A stretch of 64,000 nucleotides of DNA from positions 2,154,648-2,218,647 of the forward strand of contig CAVXCD010000003.1 in assembly GCA_963760225.1 (NCBI GenBank). The letters run 5' to 3'. The notes under the pieces were generated by a model. The model made no database searches. It was not told the origin of the DNA and worked only from the letters and a program-made list of their open reading frames with translations. This stretch comes from 13-2-20CM-66-19 sp963760225. Its GTDB lineage: Bacteria; Pseudomonadota; Gammaproteobacteria; Steroidobacterales; Steroidobacteraceae. Positions 20,111 to 29,371 of the stretch are shown here, in pieces. Made by a program: the position numbers and the translations under genes. Position 1 is the stretch's first letter. Every line of letters begins with the position of its first letter.

Positions 20111-20902
20111 ATGTTCGAGCCGCGCGATCACGTTGCGGCCCCGGACGAGCTCGCCGGGCGGGTCATCGCCATCAGCGGCGCGAGCTCAGGCCTCGGCCGC
20201 GCGGTCGCGCTCGCCTGCGCCCGCTGCCAGGCGCGCGTGATCCTCATCGGCCGCAACGTCGCGCGCCTCGAGGCCGTGCACGCCGAGATCGCCGCCAGCG
20301 GTGCGCCCGAGGCCACCATTGCGCCGCTCGACCTGGAGAAGGCACTGGCGCAGGACTACGACCAGCTCGCCGACGCGGTGCTCGAGCGCTACGGACGCCT
20401 CGATGGCCTGCTGCACAACGCGGCGCTGCTCGGCACGCTGACGCCCATCGAGCACTACGACGTGCCGACCTGGTGCCGGGTGCTGCACGTCAACGTCACC
20501 GCTGCCTTCGCGCTCACCCAGGTGCTGCTGCCGCTGCTGCGCAAGTCCGCCGACGCCGCGGTGCTGTTCACCGCGAGCAGCGTCGGCCGCCGCGGCCGGG
20601 CGTACTGGGGCGCGTACGCGGTGTCGAAGTTCGCGCTCGAGGGGCTCGCGCAGGTGCTGTCCGACGAGCTCGAGGGCATCACCGCGGTGCGCGTCAACAC
20701 GCTCAATCCCGGGCGCGCGCGCACCGCGATGCGCCGCCAGGCCTATCCGGCCGAGGATCCCGACACGCTGCCCCTGCCGGAAACCCTAACCCGCGCCTAT
20801 ATCGCGCTGCTGGGACCTGCGAGCCGCGGCGTGAGCGGGCGCGCCTTCGATGCTCAGCCGGCCGCGGCGGCGGGGGGCAGCAGCGCCGCGAGCTCCTCCT
20901 GA
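20111..20902 (+). CDS. yciK: YciK-like SDR oxidoreductase
   Basis: A 263-residue short-chain dehydrogenase. The start at ATG 20111 gives MFEPRDHVAAPDELAGRV, like the known YciK start; a GTG at 20090 is an alternative. The nucleotide motif SGASSGLG is near residue 23, HNAALLG near 101, and the active-site YAVSKFALEGLAQ near 173 preceded by TASSVGRRGRA. RVNTLNPGRARTAMRRQAYP is typical of YciK. The biochemical role of YciK is not settled. Neighbourhood with ubiG matches Pseudomonas, except that the MupP phosphatase gene normally between them is absent. Its 3' end overlaps the convergent rluB-like gene by 49 bases. Confidence 0.85.
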   Translation: MFEPRDHVAAPDELAGRVIAISGASSGLGRAVALACARCQARVILIGRNVARLEAVHAEIAASGAPEATIAPLDLEKALAQDYDQLADAVLERYGRLDGLLHNAALLGTLTPIEHYDVPTWCRVLHVNVTAAFALTQVLLPLLRKSADAAVLFTASSVGRRGRAYWGAYAVSKFALEGLAQVLSDELEGITAVRVNTLNPGRARTAMRRQAYPAEDPDTLPLPETLTRAYIALLGPASRGVSGRAFDAQPAAAAGGSSAASSS

Positions 20903-21735
20903 GTGAGGGCGCGGAACTGGCCGCGCGCCAGCGCGCGCTCGAGCTGCAGCGGACCGAGCTGGGTGCGCAGCACCCGGCTCACCAGCGCACCCTGACGCTC
21001 GAAGAGCTGGCGCACCTGCTTGCCGCTCGCGCCGCGCAGCGTGACGGTGTACCAGCGATTGCTGCCCTCGCCGCCGGCGGCCTCGCAGCCCGCCACCTGC
21101 AGCTGCGCGCCGCTGTCGAGCGTGCCGCTGGCGATCCCCTGCAGCTGCGCCTCGGTGAGCTCGCCGCGCACACGCACGCTGAAGCGGCTCGCGAGCGCGT
21201 GCACCGCGCGCTGCAGGCGCGCGGCCAGCTCCCCGTCGGCACTCACCAGCTCGAGGCCACCGTCGACGCGCGGCATCGGACTCACGGCGATGAAGCGCCG
21301 GCCGCTGCGCCGCGGCAGCCGCTCGAGCATCGCCGGCCGCGAGGCAACGGCGGCGCCCGCAGCGGCGCTCGCGGGCATCGCGAGCGCCTCGCCGGGGGAG
21401 CGGTGACAGAGAAATACCGCTGCCGCGGCCGCCGGCGCAGCGGGCCCGGCGCGCACCCGTCGTCCGTCGAGGCGCACCTGGTCGCTGGCCAGCACCCGCG
21501 AGCCGAGCGTCGCGGGCGCGCCGTTGATGGTGAGGCGGCCGGCGCGAATCCACGTTTCCGCCTGGCGACGCGAGGCGAGGCCGGCACGGGCGAGGATCTT
21601 CTGCAGGCGCTCCCCGCCGCGCGCCGCGGTGCGAGCGGCTTGAGCGGTGTCAGCGGGCGCGGCGAGCCCGCGCCGTGTGCGCCGCGCCGGCCGGCGTGCG
21701 CCGCCGGCGCGCGCTCGCCCGCCGCTGCGCCCCAT
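20854..21735 (-). CDS. rluB: RluB-family pseudouridine synthase homologue lacking the catalytic motif
   Basis: A 293-residue protein beginning at ATG 21735, one base inside the scpB stop. A basic low-complexity N-terminus (1-42) precedes an S4 RNA-binding domain (RLQKILARAGLASRRQAETWI). The rest aligns with RluB without gaps around the active site: FIAV-SPMP-RVDGGLELVSADGELA corresponds to the family's WIAV-GRLD-...GLLLFTTDGELA. The catalytic Asp is Pro155 and the neighbouring Arg is Pro153. Downstream GGEGSNRWYTVTL and GKQVRQLFE are well kept. RluB normally makes pseudouridine 2605 in 23S rRNA. Here the protein may bind RNA without catalysis, or use Asp158. The rluB-scpB-scpA order is the usual one. 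Confidence 0.75.
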   Translation of the reverse strand: MGRSGGRARAGGARRPARRTRRGLAAPADTAQAARTAARGGERLQKILARAGLASRRQAETWIRAGRLTINGAPATLGSRVLASDQVRLDGRRVRAGPAAPAAAAAVFLCHRSPGEALAMPASAAAGAAVASRPAMLERLPRRSGRRFIAVSPMPRVDGGLELVSADGELAARLQRAVHALASRFSVRVRGELTEAQLQGIASGTLDSGAQLQVAGCEAAGGEGSNRWYTVTLRGASGKQVRQLFERQGALVSRVLRTQLGPLQLERALARGQFRALTQEELAALLPPAAAAG

Positions 21736-22448
21736 CAGCCGTCCAGCTGCGCGGGACCGGCCACCATTTCGGCGGAGCCGTCGCCCTCTGCAGACAGCTC
21801 GTCCTCATCCGCGCCGTCCTCGGGCATGCCCGCGGCATCCTCGCCGACAGCCGCCGCACCATCCGCCGCCAGGGTCTCGGCGGCGTCGGCGCCGAGTGCC
21901 AGCTGCAGATTGACGTCCCCGAGCGAGTGCAGCTCCGCGAGCGGCGGCAGCTCGTCGAGACTCTTCAGCCCGAAGTAATCGAGGAACTCGCGCGTGGTGC
22001 CGAGCAGCTCGGGGTGCCCCGGCACGTCGCGGTGACCGACGACGCGCACCCAGTTGCGCTCGATGCACGGTGCGGATGATGTTGGGGTTGACGGCCACGC
22101 CGCGCACCGCCTCGATTTCGGCGCGCGTGATCGGCTGGCGGTAGGCGATCAGCGCCAGCGTCTCGAGCAGCGCGCGCGAATAGCGCGCGGCACGCTCGGG
22201 CCACAGCCGCGAGATCTCGCGGCGCGAGCTCGCGGCGCACCTGGATGCGGAAACCCGCCCGCGGTCTCCTTCAACTCGATGCCGCGCCCGGCGTACTCCG
22301 CCGCCAGCGCGGCGAGCGCGGCGCGCACCGCCTGCGCCGTGGGGCGCTGCGGCTCGTCGAACAGCCGCACCAGCTCCGCCACCGGCAGCGGGCCGCCGGC
22401 GGCCAGCAGCGCCGCCTCGACGAGGTTGCGCACGTAGCTGTCGCTCAT
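21735..22448 (-). pseudogene. scpB: segregation and condensation protein ScpB, with three apparent +1 frameshifts
   Basis: ScpB dimers bridge ScpA in the SMC-ScpAB condensin. The gene starts at ATG 22448 (MSDSYVRNLVEAALLAAGGPL) and reads well to ELKETAGGF. Recovering the family sequence then needs one extra base to be skipped near 22251 (giving RIQVRRELA), another near 22221 (giving REISRLWPERAARYSRALLE, then LALIAYRQPITRAEIEAVRG) and a third near 22066 (giving ERNWVRVVGHRDVPGHPELL). The three shifts sum to one codon, so the end frame returns to the start frame. As written, translation stops early. The C-terminal acidic tail is normal. Because scpA, smc and neighbours look functional, sequence error is more likely than true loss. 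Confidence 0.8.
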
Positions 22449-23311
22449 GTGCTTTCCCCGCCGCCGCCGGGATCCGCGCCGGCCTCGACCTCCACCACGT
22501 GCAGGGTGCGCGCCGCGCTGGCGGCGCGCACGTGCAGCGGCGCGTAGGCCTGCGCCTGCACGATGTCGATCAGTCCCTCGCGCATCAGCTCGAGGATCGC
22601 GACGAAGGTGACCGTGACCCCCATGCGCCCCTCCTCCGCGCGGAACAGCTGCACGAACGGCACGAAAGCCCCGGCCGCGAGGGCGGCGAGGATGTCGCTC
22701 ATGCGCTCGCCGACCGACAGCTGCTCGCGCTGAATATGATGATGCGCGAACATCTCGGCGCGCGCCACCACCTCCTTGAAGGCGATCAGCATCTCCTGCA
22801 GCGTGATCTGCGGCAGCGTGCGCGCCGCACGCCGCTCGGCGAGCTCGGCAGTGGCGCTCCACACGTCGCGCTCCAGGCGCGGCAGCGTATCGATCCCTTC
22901 CGCGGCGCGCTTGAAGCGCTCGTACTCCTGCAGCCGTCGCACCAGCTCGGCGCGCGGATCCTCCTCGTCCTCCGCGGCGCTGCGCGGCCGCGGCAGCAGC
23001 ATGCGCGACTTGATCTCCGCGAGCGTCGCGGCCATCACCAGATATTCCCCGGCGAGCTCGAGCTGCAGGTCCTGCATCAGCTCGATGTACTGCATGTACT
23101 GGCGGGTGATCTCCGCGAGCGGGATGTCGAGGATGTCGAGGTTCTGGCGGCGGATCAGGTAGAGCAGCAGGTCGAGCGGGCCTTCGAACGCCTCGAGAAA
23201 CACCTCGAGCGCCTGCGGCGGGATGTACAGGTCGCGCGGCAGCTGCGTGATCGGCTCGCCGTTCACCACCGCGAACGGCATCTCGGCCTGCTCCGGCGGC
23301 AGCGGCGGCAC
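22445..23311 (-). CDS. scpA: segregation and condensation protein ScpA
   Basis: A 288-residue kleisin subunit that joins the SMC heads. The N-terminal FEGPLDLLLYLIRRQNLDILDIPLAEITRQY (about residues 43-73) is the diagnostic segment. EYLVMAATLAEIKSRMLLPRP near 86 and a C-terminal winged-helix region (VTVTFVAILELMREGLIDIVQAQAYAPL) follow. The frame is intact although both neighbours carry apparent indels. The annotated start is GTG 23311; no ATG lies upstream in frame, and ATG 23281 (MPFAVVNGEPI) is a plausible alternative. The stop overlaps the scpB ATG by four bases. It acts with ScpB and the Smc encoded at 30.3-33.8 kb. Confidence 0.93.
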   Translation of the reverse strand: MPPLPPEQAEMPFAVVNGEPITQLPRDLYIPPQALEVFLEAFEGPLDLLLYLIRRQNLDILDIPLAEITRQYMQYIELMQDLQLELAGEYLVMAATLAEIKSRMLLPRPRSAAEDEEDPRAELVRRLQEYERFKRAAEGIDTLPRLERDVWSATAELAERRAARTLPQITLQEMLIAFKEVVARAEMFAHHHIQREQLSVGERMSDILAALAAGAFVPFVQLFRAEEGRMGVTVTFVAILELMREGLIDIVQAQAYAPLHVRAASAARTLHVVEVEAGADPGGGGEST

Positions 23312-23375
23312 GGCCGCCGGCGCGGGCTCGTTGGAGACGACGATCTTCAGGTCGGGCGCGGCTTCATCGGTGCCT

Positions 23376-24592
<1,217 letters not shown>

Positions 24593-24627
24593 GTGCGTGT
24601 AACTAAGGCGTGGCTCACGGGACGCGA

Positions 24628-24633
24628 ATTATA
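24628..24633 (-). promoter_or_regulatory. possible trpS -10 element
   Basis: TATAAT on the minus strand about 36 bases before the trpS GTG, overlapping the yciO stop codon. No good -35 hexamer was found at the expected spacing. Confidence 0.4.
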
Positions 24634-25261
24634 GCGCACGCCCCGTGATCGGTCCGAGATCACCCTTGCCCCGACGCACGATGAGCGGCGGCGTTACCGA
24701 CAGGTCGACGACGGTCGTGGGCTCGATGCCACAGTCACCGCCGTCGAGGATGGCGTCGATGTCGTGCTCGAGGCGCGCCTGGATCTCGCGCGCCGGAGGT
24801 GAGCGGCTGCGGCTCGGCGGCCAGCAGCAGCGTGAGCTCATGAGCGGCTCGCCCAGCTCGGCGAGCAGCAGCGCGGCACCGGGTGATCGGGGATGCGCAC
24901 ACCGATGGTGCGCCGCCGCTCGTGCTGCAGGCGGCGCGGCGTCTCGCGCGTAGCGCGCAGCAGAAAGGTGTAGGGTCCGGGCAGGCAGGCGCGCAGGATG
25001 CGGAACTGCCAGGTATCGAGGCGCGCAAAGCGGCCGACCTCGGCGAGGTCGGCGCACACCAGCGTGAAATGATGATGACGGTCCGCCTGGCGGATGCGGC
25101 GCACGCGCTCGAGCGCGTGCTTGTCGCCGATGTGCCAGCCGAGCGCGTAGCAGGAGTCGGTCGGATAGGCGATGAGCCCGCCGGCGCGCACCACCTCGGC
25201 GGCGCGGCGGATGAGCCGCGGCTGCGGGTCTGCGCGGATGCAACTCGAAGTACTCGGCCAC
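24629..25261 (-). pseudogene. yciO: YciO/Sua5-YrdC family protein, with four apparent single-base indels
   Basis: The start is GTG 25261 (AEYFELHP). To follow the family sequence, skip one base near 25234 (then DPQPRLIRRAAEVVRAGGLIA, AYPTDSCYALGW, RRIRQADRHHHFTLVCADL and TIGVRIPDHPV), add one near 24878 (then LLLAELGEPLMSS), add one near 24835 (then TLLLAAEPQPLT), and skip one near 24797 (then AREIQARLEHDIDAILDGGDCG and TTVVDLS). The shifts cancel, giving 210 residues, close to E. coli YciO (about 206). YciO is a paralogue of the t6A enzyme TsaC/YrdC; its own role is not settled. The fold carries the YrdC KxR/SxN-type nucleotide surface. Gene order trpS-yciO is conserved. Sequence error is the favoured explanation. 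Confidence 0.75.
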
Positions 25262-25379
25262 GGTATTCTTAGGCCCAGGGGCAAAAATGCCGCTGGCCGT
25301 GGAAGTCGGGCGCGGCGCGTGACAATATACCCGGCCGTTTGCCGCCGTATAGCGCCATCCCTCCAGCACTTGCCCCCTC

Positions 25380-25949
25380 ATGCAGGCCCTGATCGCGTTT
25401 GCGCCCCTCGTGGCGTTCTTCATCACCTATTCGCTGCGCGGCCTGTATCCGGCCACCGCAGTGCTGATGGTCACGATGGTCGGCCTGCTGGCCGTCGACT
25501 GGCTGCGGCGGCGGCAGATTCCCCCGCTGCACGCGCTGTCGACGCTGCTGGTGCTGATCTTCGGCGGCGCGACGCTGCTGCTGCACAACCGGCTGTTCAT
25601 CCAGTGGAAGCCCACCGTGCTCTTCTGGCTGCTGAGCCTCGCCTTCATCGGCAGCTTCTGGATCGGCGGTCAGACTCTCACCGAGCGGCTGCTGGGGCGC
25701 GTGCTCGAGGACGGTCAGCAGGTGGGAGCCGCCGGGTGGCGGCGGCTGAACGCCGCGTCGGCCGGCTTTTGCGCGCTGCTCGGGGCGCTCAATCTCGCCG
25801 TCGCCTACGGTGCCAGCGAGCGCACCTGGGTGTACTTCAAGATGTTCGGCCTCGGGCTGCTCACCTTCGCGTTCGTCAGCGCGCAGGTGTTCTGGCTGCG
25901 CGGCCGGGCGGCCACGCTGCCGGCGGCCGTGGCGGACGGCCCGCGATGA
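25380..25949 (+). CDS. yciB: septation-related inner-membrane protein YciB (IspZ)
   Basis: A 189-residue membrane protein with five or six hydrophobic helices. The start MQALIAFAPLVAFFITYSLRGLYPATAVLM, followed by LLVLIFGGATLLLHNRLFIQWKPTVLFWLL and GASERTWVYFKMFGL, is diagnostic of the YciB/IspZ family, linked to cell-envelope integrity and division (septation protein A). The ATG at 25380 is a clean start. The TGA overlaps the ATG of the BolA-like gene. A yciB-bolA-PPIase series is a recurring arrangement in gammaproteobacteria. Confidence 0.95.
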   Translation: MQALIAFAPLVAFFITYSLRGLYPATAVLMVTMVGLLAVDWLRRRQIPPLHALSTLLVLIFGGATLLLHNRLFIQWKPTVLFWLLSLAFIGSFWIGGQTLTERLLGRVLEDGQQVGAAGWRRLNAASAGFCALLGALNLAVAYGASERTWVYFKMFGLGLLTFAFVSAQVFWLRGRAATLPAAVADGPR

Positions 25950-26350
25950 GTGCTGTTGACAAGCCGGCGCTGATCGCGGAGCTGCGCAGCGCGCTCGAGC
26001 GCGCGCTCGCCCCGCGCTCGCTGGAGATCTTCGACGACAGCGCACGGCACGTCGGCCACGCGGGCGCGCGCGGCGGCGGGCATTTCCGCGTGCGGCTGGT
26101 GGCGGAAGCCTTCAGCGGCCGCTCGCGCCTCGAGCGCCATCGGCTGGTGTACGAGGCGGTCGCGCCGCTGCTCGCCGGCGCGGTGCACGCGCTCAACATC
26201 GAGGCGTGTGCTCCCGGGGAAGGCGCCGGCAGCGCCCGGCGCGCCCGCCGGGCGCGGCCCCTGCGAACCAATCCAACCCGCGGCGATCTTAGGTCACGTC
26301 AGTCAAGCCAACCCTTCCGTCTTCGAGACATCACCTGGAAATCCCAATGA
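25946..26350 (+). CDS. BolA family protein with unusual C-terminal extension
   Basis: ATG 25946 overlaps the yciB stop (ATGA). Residues 1-88 are a typical BolA domain: LEIFDDSARHVGHAGARGGGHFRVRLVAEAF, then RHRLVYEAVAPLLAGAVHALNIEACAP. BolA proteins bind monothiol glutaredoxins with a [2Fe-2S] cluster and affect iron and stress responses. Normal members end soon after the LNIEA segment; here the frame continues for about 45 arginine-rich residues, over DNA that looks like an intergenic leader, and stops only at the ATG of the next gene (ATGA at 26347-26350). As this lies in a region full of apparent indels, the true stop may have been lost. Confidence 0.8.
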   Translation: MSAVDKPALIAELRSALERALAPRSLEIFDDSARHVGHAGARGGGHFRVRLVAEAFSGRSRLERHRLVYEAVAPLLAGAVHALNIEACAPGEGAGSARRARRARPLRTNPTRGDLRSRQSSQPFRLRDITWKSQ

Positions 26351-27295
26351 ACCATTCGCGTACCGTATTCCTCGCCATAGCGCTGCTGGCGCTCGCCGCC
26401 TGCCAGCCGCCCAAGAGCGCCTCGGGCTCGACGGACACCTCCCCGCCCGTGGCGACGCGTGGACGGCACCCCGATCAGCCGCGATTTCTACGATTTCTAT
26501 ATCAAGGGCATCACCGGCGGCAAGGCGCCCGCCGACCTCACCGCACAGCAGCGCAGCGCCGCGCTCGACAACCTGATCCGCGCGCGCCTGGTCGGCGAGG
26601 AAGCGAGCAAGGAGGGCCTGGACAAGAGCGGCGACACCCCGTTCCTGCTGCAGATCGCGCGTCTCAACGTGCTGCAGCAGGCGGTCGAGGAGCATTACCT
26701 CAAGGACCGCAAGCCCACCGAGCAGGAGCTGCGCGCGGAGTACGAGACGACGCTCGCGTCGATGCCGAAGACCGAGTACCACGCGCGCCACATCCTGGTG
26801 GCGACCGAGCCGTTTGCGCAGCAGATCATCGCGCGGCTCGACAAGGGCGAGAAGTTCGACGCGCTCGCCAAGGAAAACTCGATGGACTCCGCCAAGAACA
26901 ACGGCGGCGACCTCGGCTGGTTCACCACCAACCGCATGGTGCCGGAATTTGCCGGCGCGGTCGTCGCGCTCAAGCCCGGCGAATACACGCACAAGGCCAT
27001 CCAGACGCAATACGGCTGGCACGTGATCCAGCTGCTGGAAACGCGCGAGGTGACCGCGCCGCCCTATGAGCAGGTACGCCAGCGGCTCGAGCAGGTGGTG
27101 CAGGCGAAGAAGTTCCGCATGTACACCGACGAGCTGATGCACGGCGCGAAGATCGAGAAGTTCCTCGACCAGCCGGCCAGCGGCAGTGCGGCACCCGCGG
27201 CGGCTCCGCCGGCAGCGCCGGCGGCGAACGCGCCGGGCAGTGCGGCGCCACCCCCGTCAGCGGCACCGCCAAGCTCGACGCCGCCGAAGAACTGA
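26347..27295 (+). CDS. parvulin-type peptidyl-prolyl isomerase lipoprotein, one apparent +1 frameshift
   Basis: The start ATG 26347 gives a lipoprotein signal (FLAIALLALAACQPP; Cys near residue 19). Near 26458 one extra base must be skipped so that VAT continues as VDGTPISRDFYDFYIKG; as written the second frame starts at 26459. A SurA/PpiC N-terminal-like helical part (KAPADLTAQQRSAALDNLIRARLV) is followed by a parvulin domain: YHARHILVATEPFAQQII, DLGWFTTNRMVPEFAGAV and TQYGWHVIQLLETREV. The C-terminus is an Ala/Pro-rich tail. Such proteins fold outer-membrane or periplasmic clients. Corrected length is 315 residues. Its 3' end overlaps the open frame of ligA. Confidence 0.85.
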
Positions 27296-29371
27296 GCAAC
27301 GCGCAAGCATCGAAGCAGCCGCGATCGCGCTCAGTTGCTCGCCAGGAGCTCCATCAGCTGCTGCTCGTTGAGCACCGGCGACGCCGAGCTCGTTCGCCTT
27401 GGCGAGCTTCGAGCCCGCGTCGCTCCCGGCGATGAGGTAACTCGTCTTCTTCGAGACGCTCGCCGAGACCTTCGCGCCGCGCGCGACCAGCGCCTCCTGC
27501 ACCTGCTCGCGCGTCATGCCCGCGAGCGTGCCGGTGATGACGAAGGTGCGCCCGGCGAGCGGCTGCGCGGCCGCCGCACTCGCCGGCATGTCAGGCCACG
27601 TCACACCTTTTTCTCGTAACTCTTTGATGACGTTAATGTGGTCTGCAGATGCAAAGAAGGCCGCGACCTCGGCTGCGACCACCGGGCCGACATCCGGCAC
27701 CTGCTGGATCTGCGTCTCGTCCGCCTTCATCAGCGCCTCGAGCGAGCCGAAGTGCCGCGCGAGCTGCAGCGCGGTGGCCTCACCGACGTCGGGAATACCC
27801 AGGCCGTAAAGCAGGCGCGGCAGCGTGGTGTGCCGGCTGTTCGCGATCGCCGCGGCGAGATTCGCCGCGGACTTCTCCCCCATGCGCTCGAGTCCGGCGA
27901 GCTGTGCGGCGCTGAGCCCGAAGAGGTCCGCGGGTGAGCGCACCAGCTCGCGCTCCACGAGCTGCTCGACCAGCTTGTCGCCGAGTCCTTCGATGTCGAG
28001 CGCGCGGCGGCTGGCGAAGTGCCGCAGCGCCTCCTGACGCTGGGCGCGACAGGTGAATGCCCCGGTGCAGCGCGCCACCGCCTCGCCTTCGACGCGCACC
28101 ACCTTCGAGCCGCATATCGGGCAAGTTTGCGGCAGCTGCACCGGCGGGGACTGCGGCTCGCTCGGGCGCTCGGGATCCATCGGCCGCTTCTGCAGAACGA
28201 CGCTGACCAGCTCCGGAATCACGTCGCCGGCGCGCCTCACGATGACCGTGTCGCCGACCCGTACGTCCTTGCGGTGCACCTCGTCGATGTTGTGCAGCGT
28301 CACGTTGCTGACCGTCACGCCGCCGACGAACACCGGCTCGAGGCGCGCGACCGGGGTGAGCGCACCGGTGCGCCCGACGTTGAACTCGACGCCGCGCACC
28401 AGCGTCTGCGCCTCTTCGGCCGGGAACTTGTGGGCGATCGCCCAGCGCGGTGCGCGCGACACGAACCCGAGCCGCTCCTGGTCAGCGCGCGAGTCGAGCT
28501 TGTAGACGACGCCGTCGATCTGATACGGCAGCGACGCCCGGCGCGCGCCGAGATCGCGGTAGTACGCAAGACACCCCTCCACGCCGCTGACCGCTCGCGC
28601 CTCGGGCGCTACCGGCAACCCGAGCTCCTTGAGCCGCGCCAGCAGCTGCGACTGGCGCGCCGGCAGGCTCTCGCCCTCGAGCGCTCCCAGAGCGTAGAAA
28701 AACGCCGCCAGCGGCCGGGCAGCGGTGATGTTGGGGTCGAGCTGTCGCAGGCTGCCGGCGGCGGCATTGCGCGGATTCACGAACACCTTCTCACCGCGCT
28801 CGCGCGCGGCTGCGTTCATGCGCTCGAAACCGGCGATCGGCATGAACACCTCGCCGCGCGCCTCGAACAGCGCCGGCGCCGCGCCGCGCAGGCGCTGCGG
28901 CACCGCGCGGATGGTGCGCACGTTGGCGGTGACGTCCTCGCCGGTCACGCCATCGCCGCGCGTCGCCGCGCGCGCCAGCAGGCCGTCGCGGTACAGGACC
29001 GCCACCGCGAGTCCGTCGAGCTTCGGCTCGGCGACGTAGTCGAGCTCGCCGCTGACGCCGAGTCGCTCGTGGACGCGCCGGTCAAAGGCGCGCAGCTCCT
29101 CCTCGCTGAACGCGTTGTCGAGCGACAGCATCGGCACCTGGTGCACCACGGCGCCGAAGCCGGCGCTCGGGGTGCCCGCGACGCGCTGCGTGGGCGAATC
29201 GGGCGTGATGAGCGTGGGATCGGCCGCCTCGAGCGCGCGCAGCTCGCGCATCAGGCGGTCGTACTCGGCGTCCGCGACCAGCGGATCATCGAGCACGTAG
29301 TAGCGGTAGTCGTGCTGCGCGATCTGCGCCCGCAGCCGCGCTGCGCGCGCCGCCGCGCTCGCCGCGGTCAC
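27257..29371 (-). CDS. ligA: NAD-dependent DNA ligase LigA, 3' end apparently frameshifted
   Basis: GTG 29371 overlaps the zipA stop. The adenylation domain has Lys117 in EPKLDGLAVAVLYRDG, and ATRGDGVTGEDVTANVRTI and HKFPAEEAQT follow. An OB fold, a four-Cys zinc finger (CPICGSKV...CTGAFTCRA), helix-hairpin-helix repeats and a C-terminal BRCT domain (LAGRTFVITGTLAGMTREQVQ) complete the usual layout. Near 27381 one extra base shifts the frame: skipping it gives ANELGV-PVLNEQQLMELLASN and a stop at 27331, the normal LigA end (679 residues). As written the frame runs on to 27257 with unrelated sequence, overlapping the PPIase gene. LigA seals Okazaki fragments. Confidence 0.93.
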   Translation of the reverse strand: MTAASAAARAARLRAQIAQHDYRYYVLDDPLVADAEYDRLMRELRALEAADPTLITPDSPTQRVAGTPSAGFGAVVHQVPMLSLDNAFSEEELRAFDRRVHERLGVSGELDYVAEPKLDGLAVAVLYRDGLLARAATRGDGVTGEDVTANVRTIRAVPQRLRGAAPALFEARGEVFMPIAGFERMNAAARERGEKVFVNPRNAAAGSLRQLDPNITAARPLAAFFYALGALEGESLPARQSQLLARLKELGLPVAPEARAVSGVEGCLAYYRDLGARRASLPYQIDGVVYKLDSRADQERLGFVSRAPRWAIAHKFPAEEAQTLVRGVEFNVGRTGALTPVARLEPVFVGGVTVSNVTLHNIDEVHRKDVRVGDTVIVRRAGDVIPELVSVVLQKRPMDPERPSEPQSPPVQLPQTCPICGSKVVRVEGEAVARCTGAFTCRAQRQEALRHFASRRALDIEGLGDKLVEQLVERELVRSPADLFGLSAAQLAGLERMGEKSAANLAAAIANSRHTTLPRLLYGLGIPDVGEATALQLARHFGSLEALMKADETQIQQVPDVGPVVAAEVAAFFASADHINVIKELREKGVTWPDMPASAAAAQPLAGRTFVITGTLAGMTREQVQEALVARGAKVSASVSKKTSYLIAGSDAGSKLAKANELGVAGAQRAAADGAPGEQLSAIAAASMLARCSVLRRRRAWRCR

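Noticed and set aside
22060..22260. Programmed ribosomal frameshifting in scpB
   Set aside because: Three separate +1 shifts at unrelated, non-slippery sites, and similar shifts in four neighbouring genes, fit sequence error better than a programmed signal.
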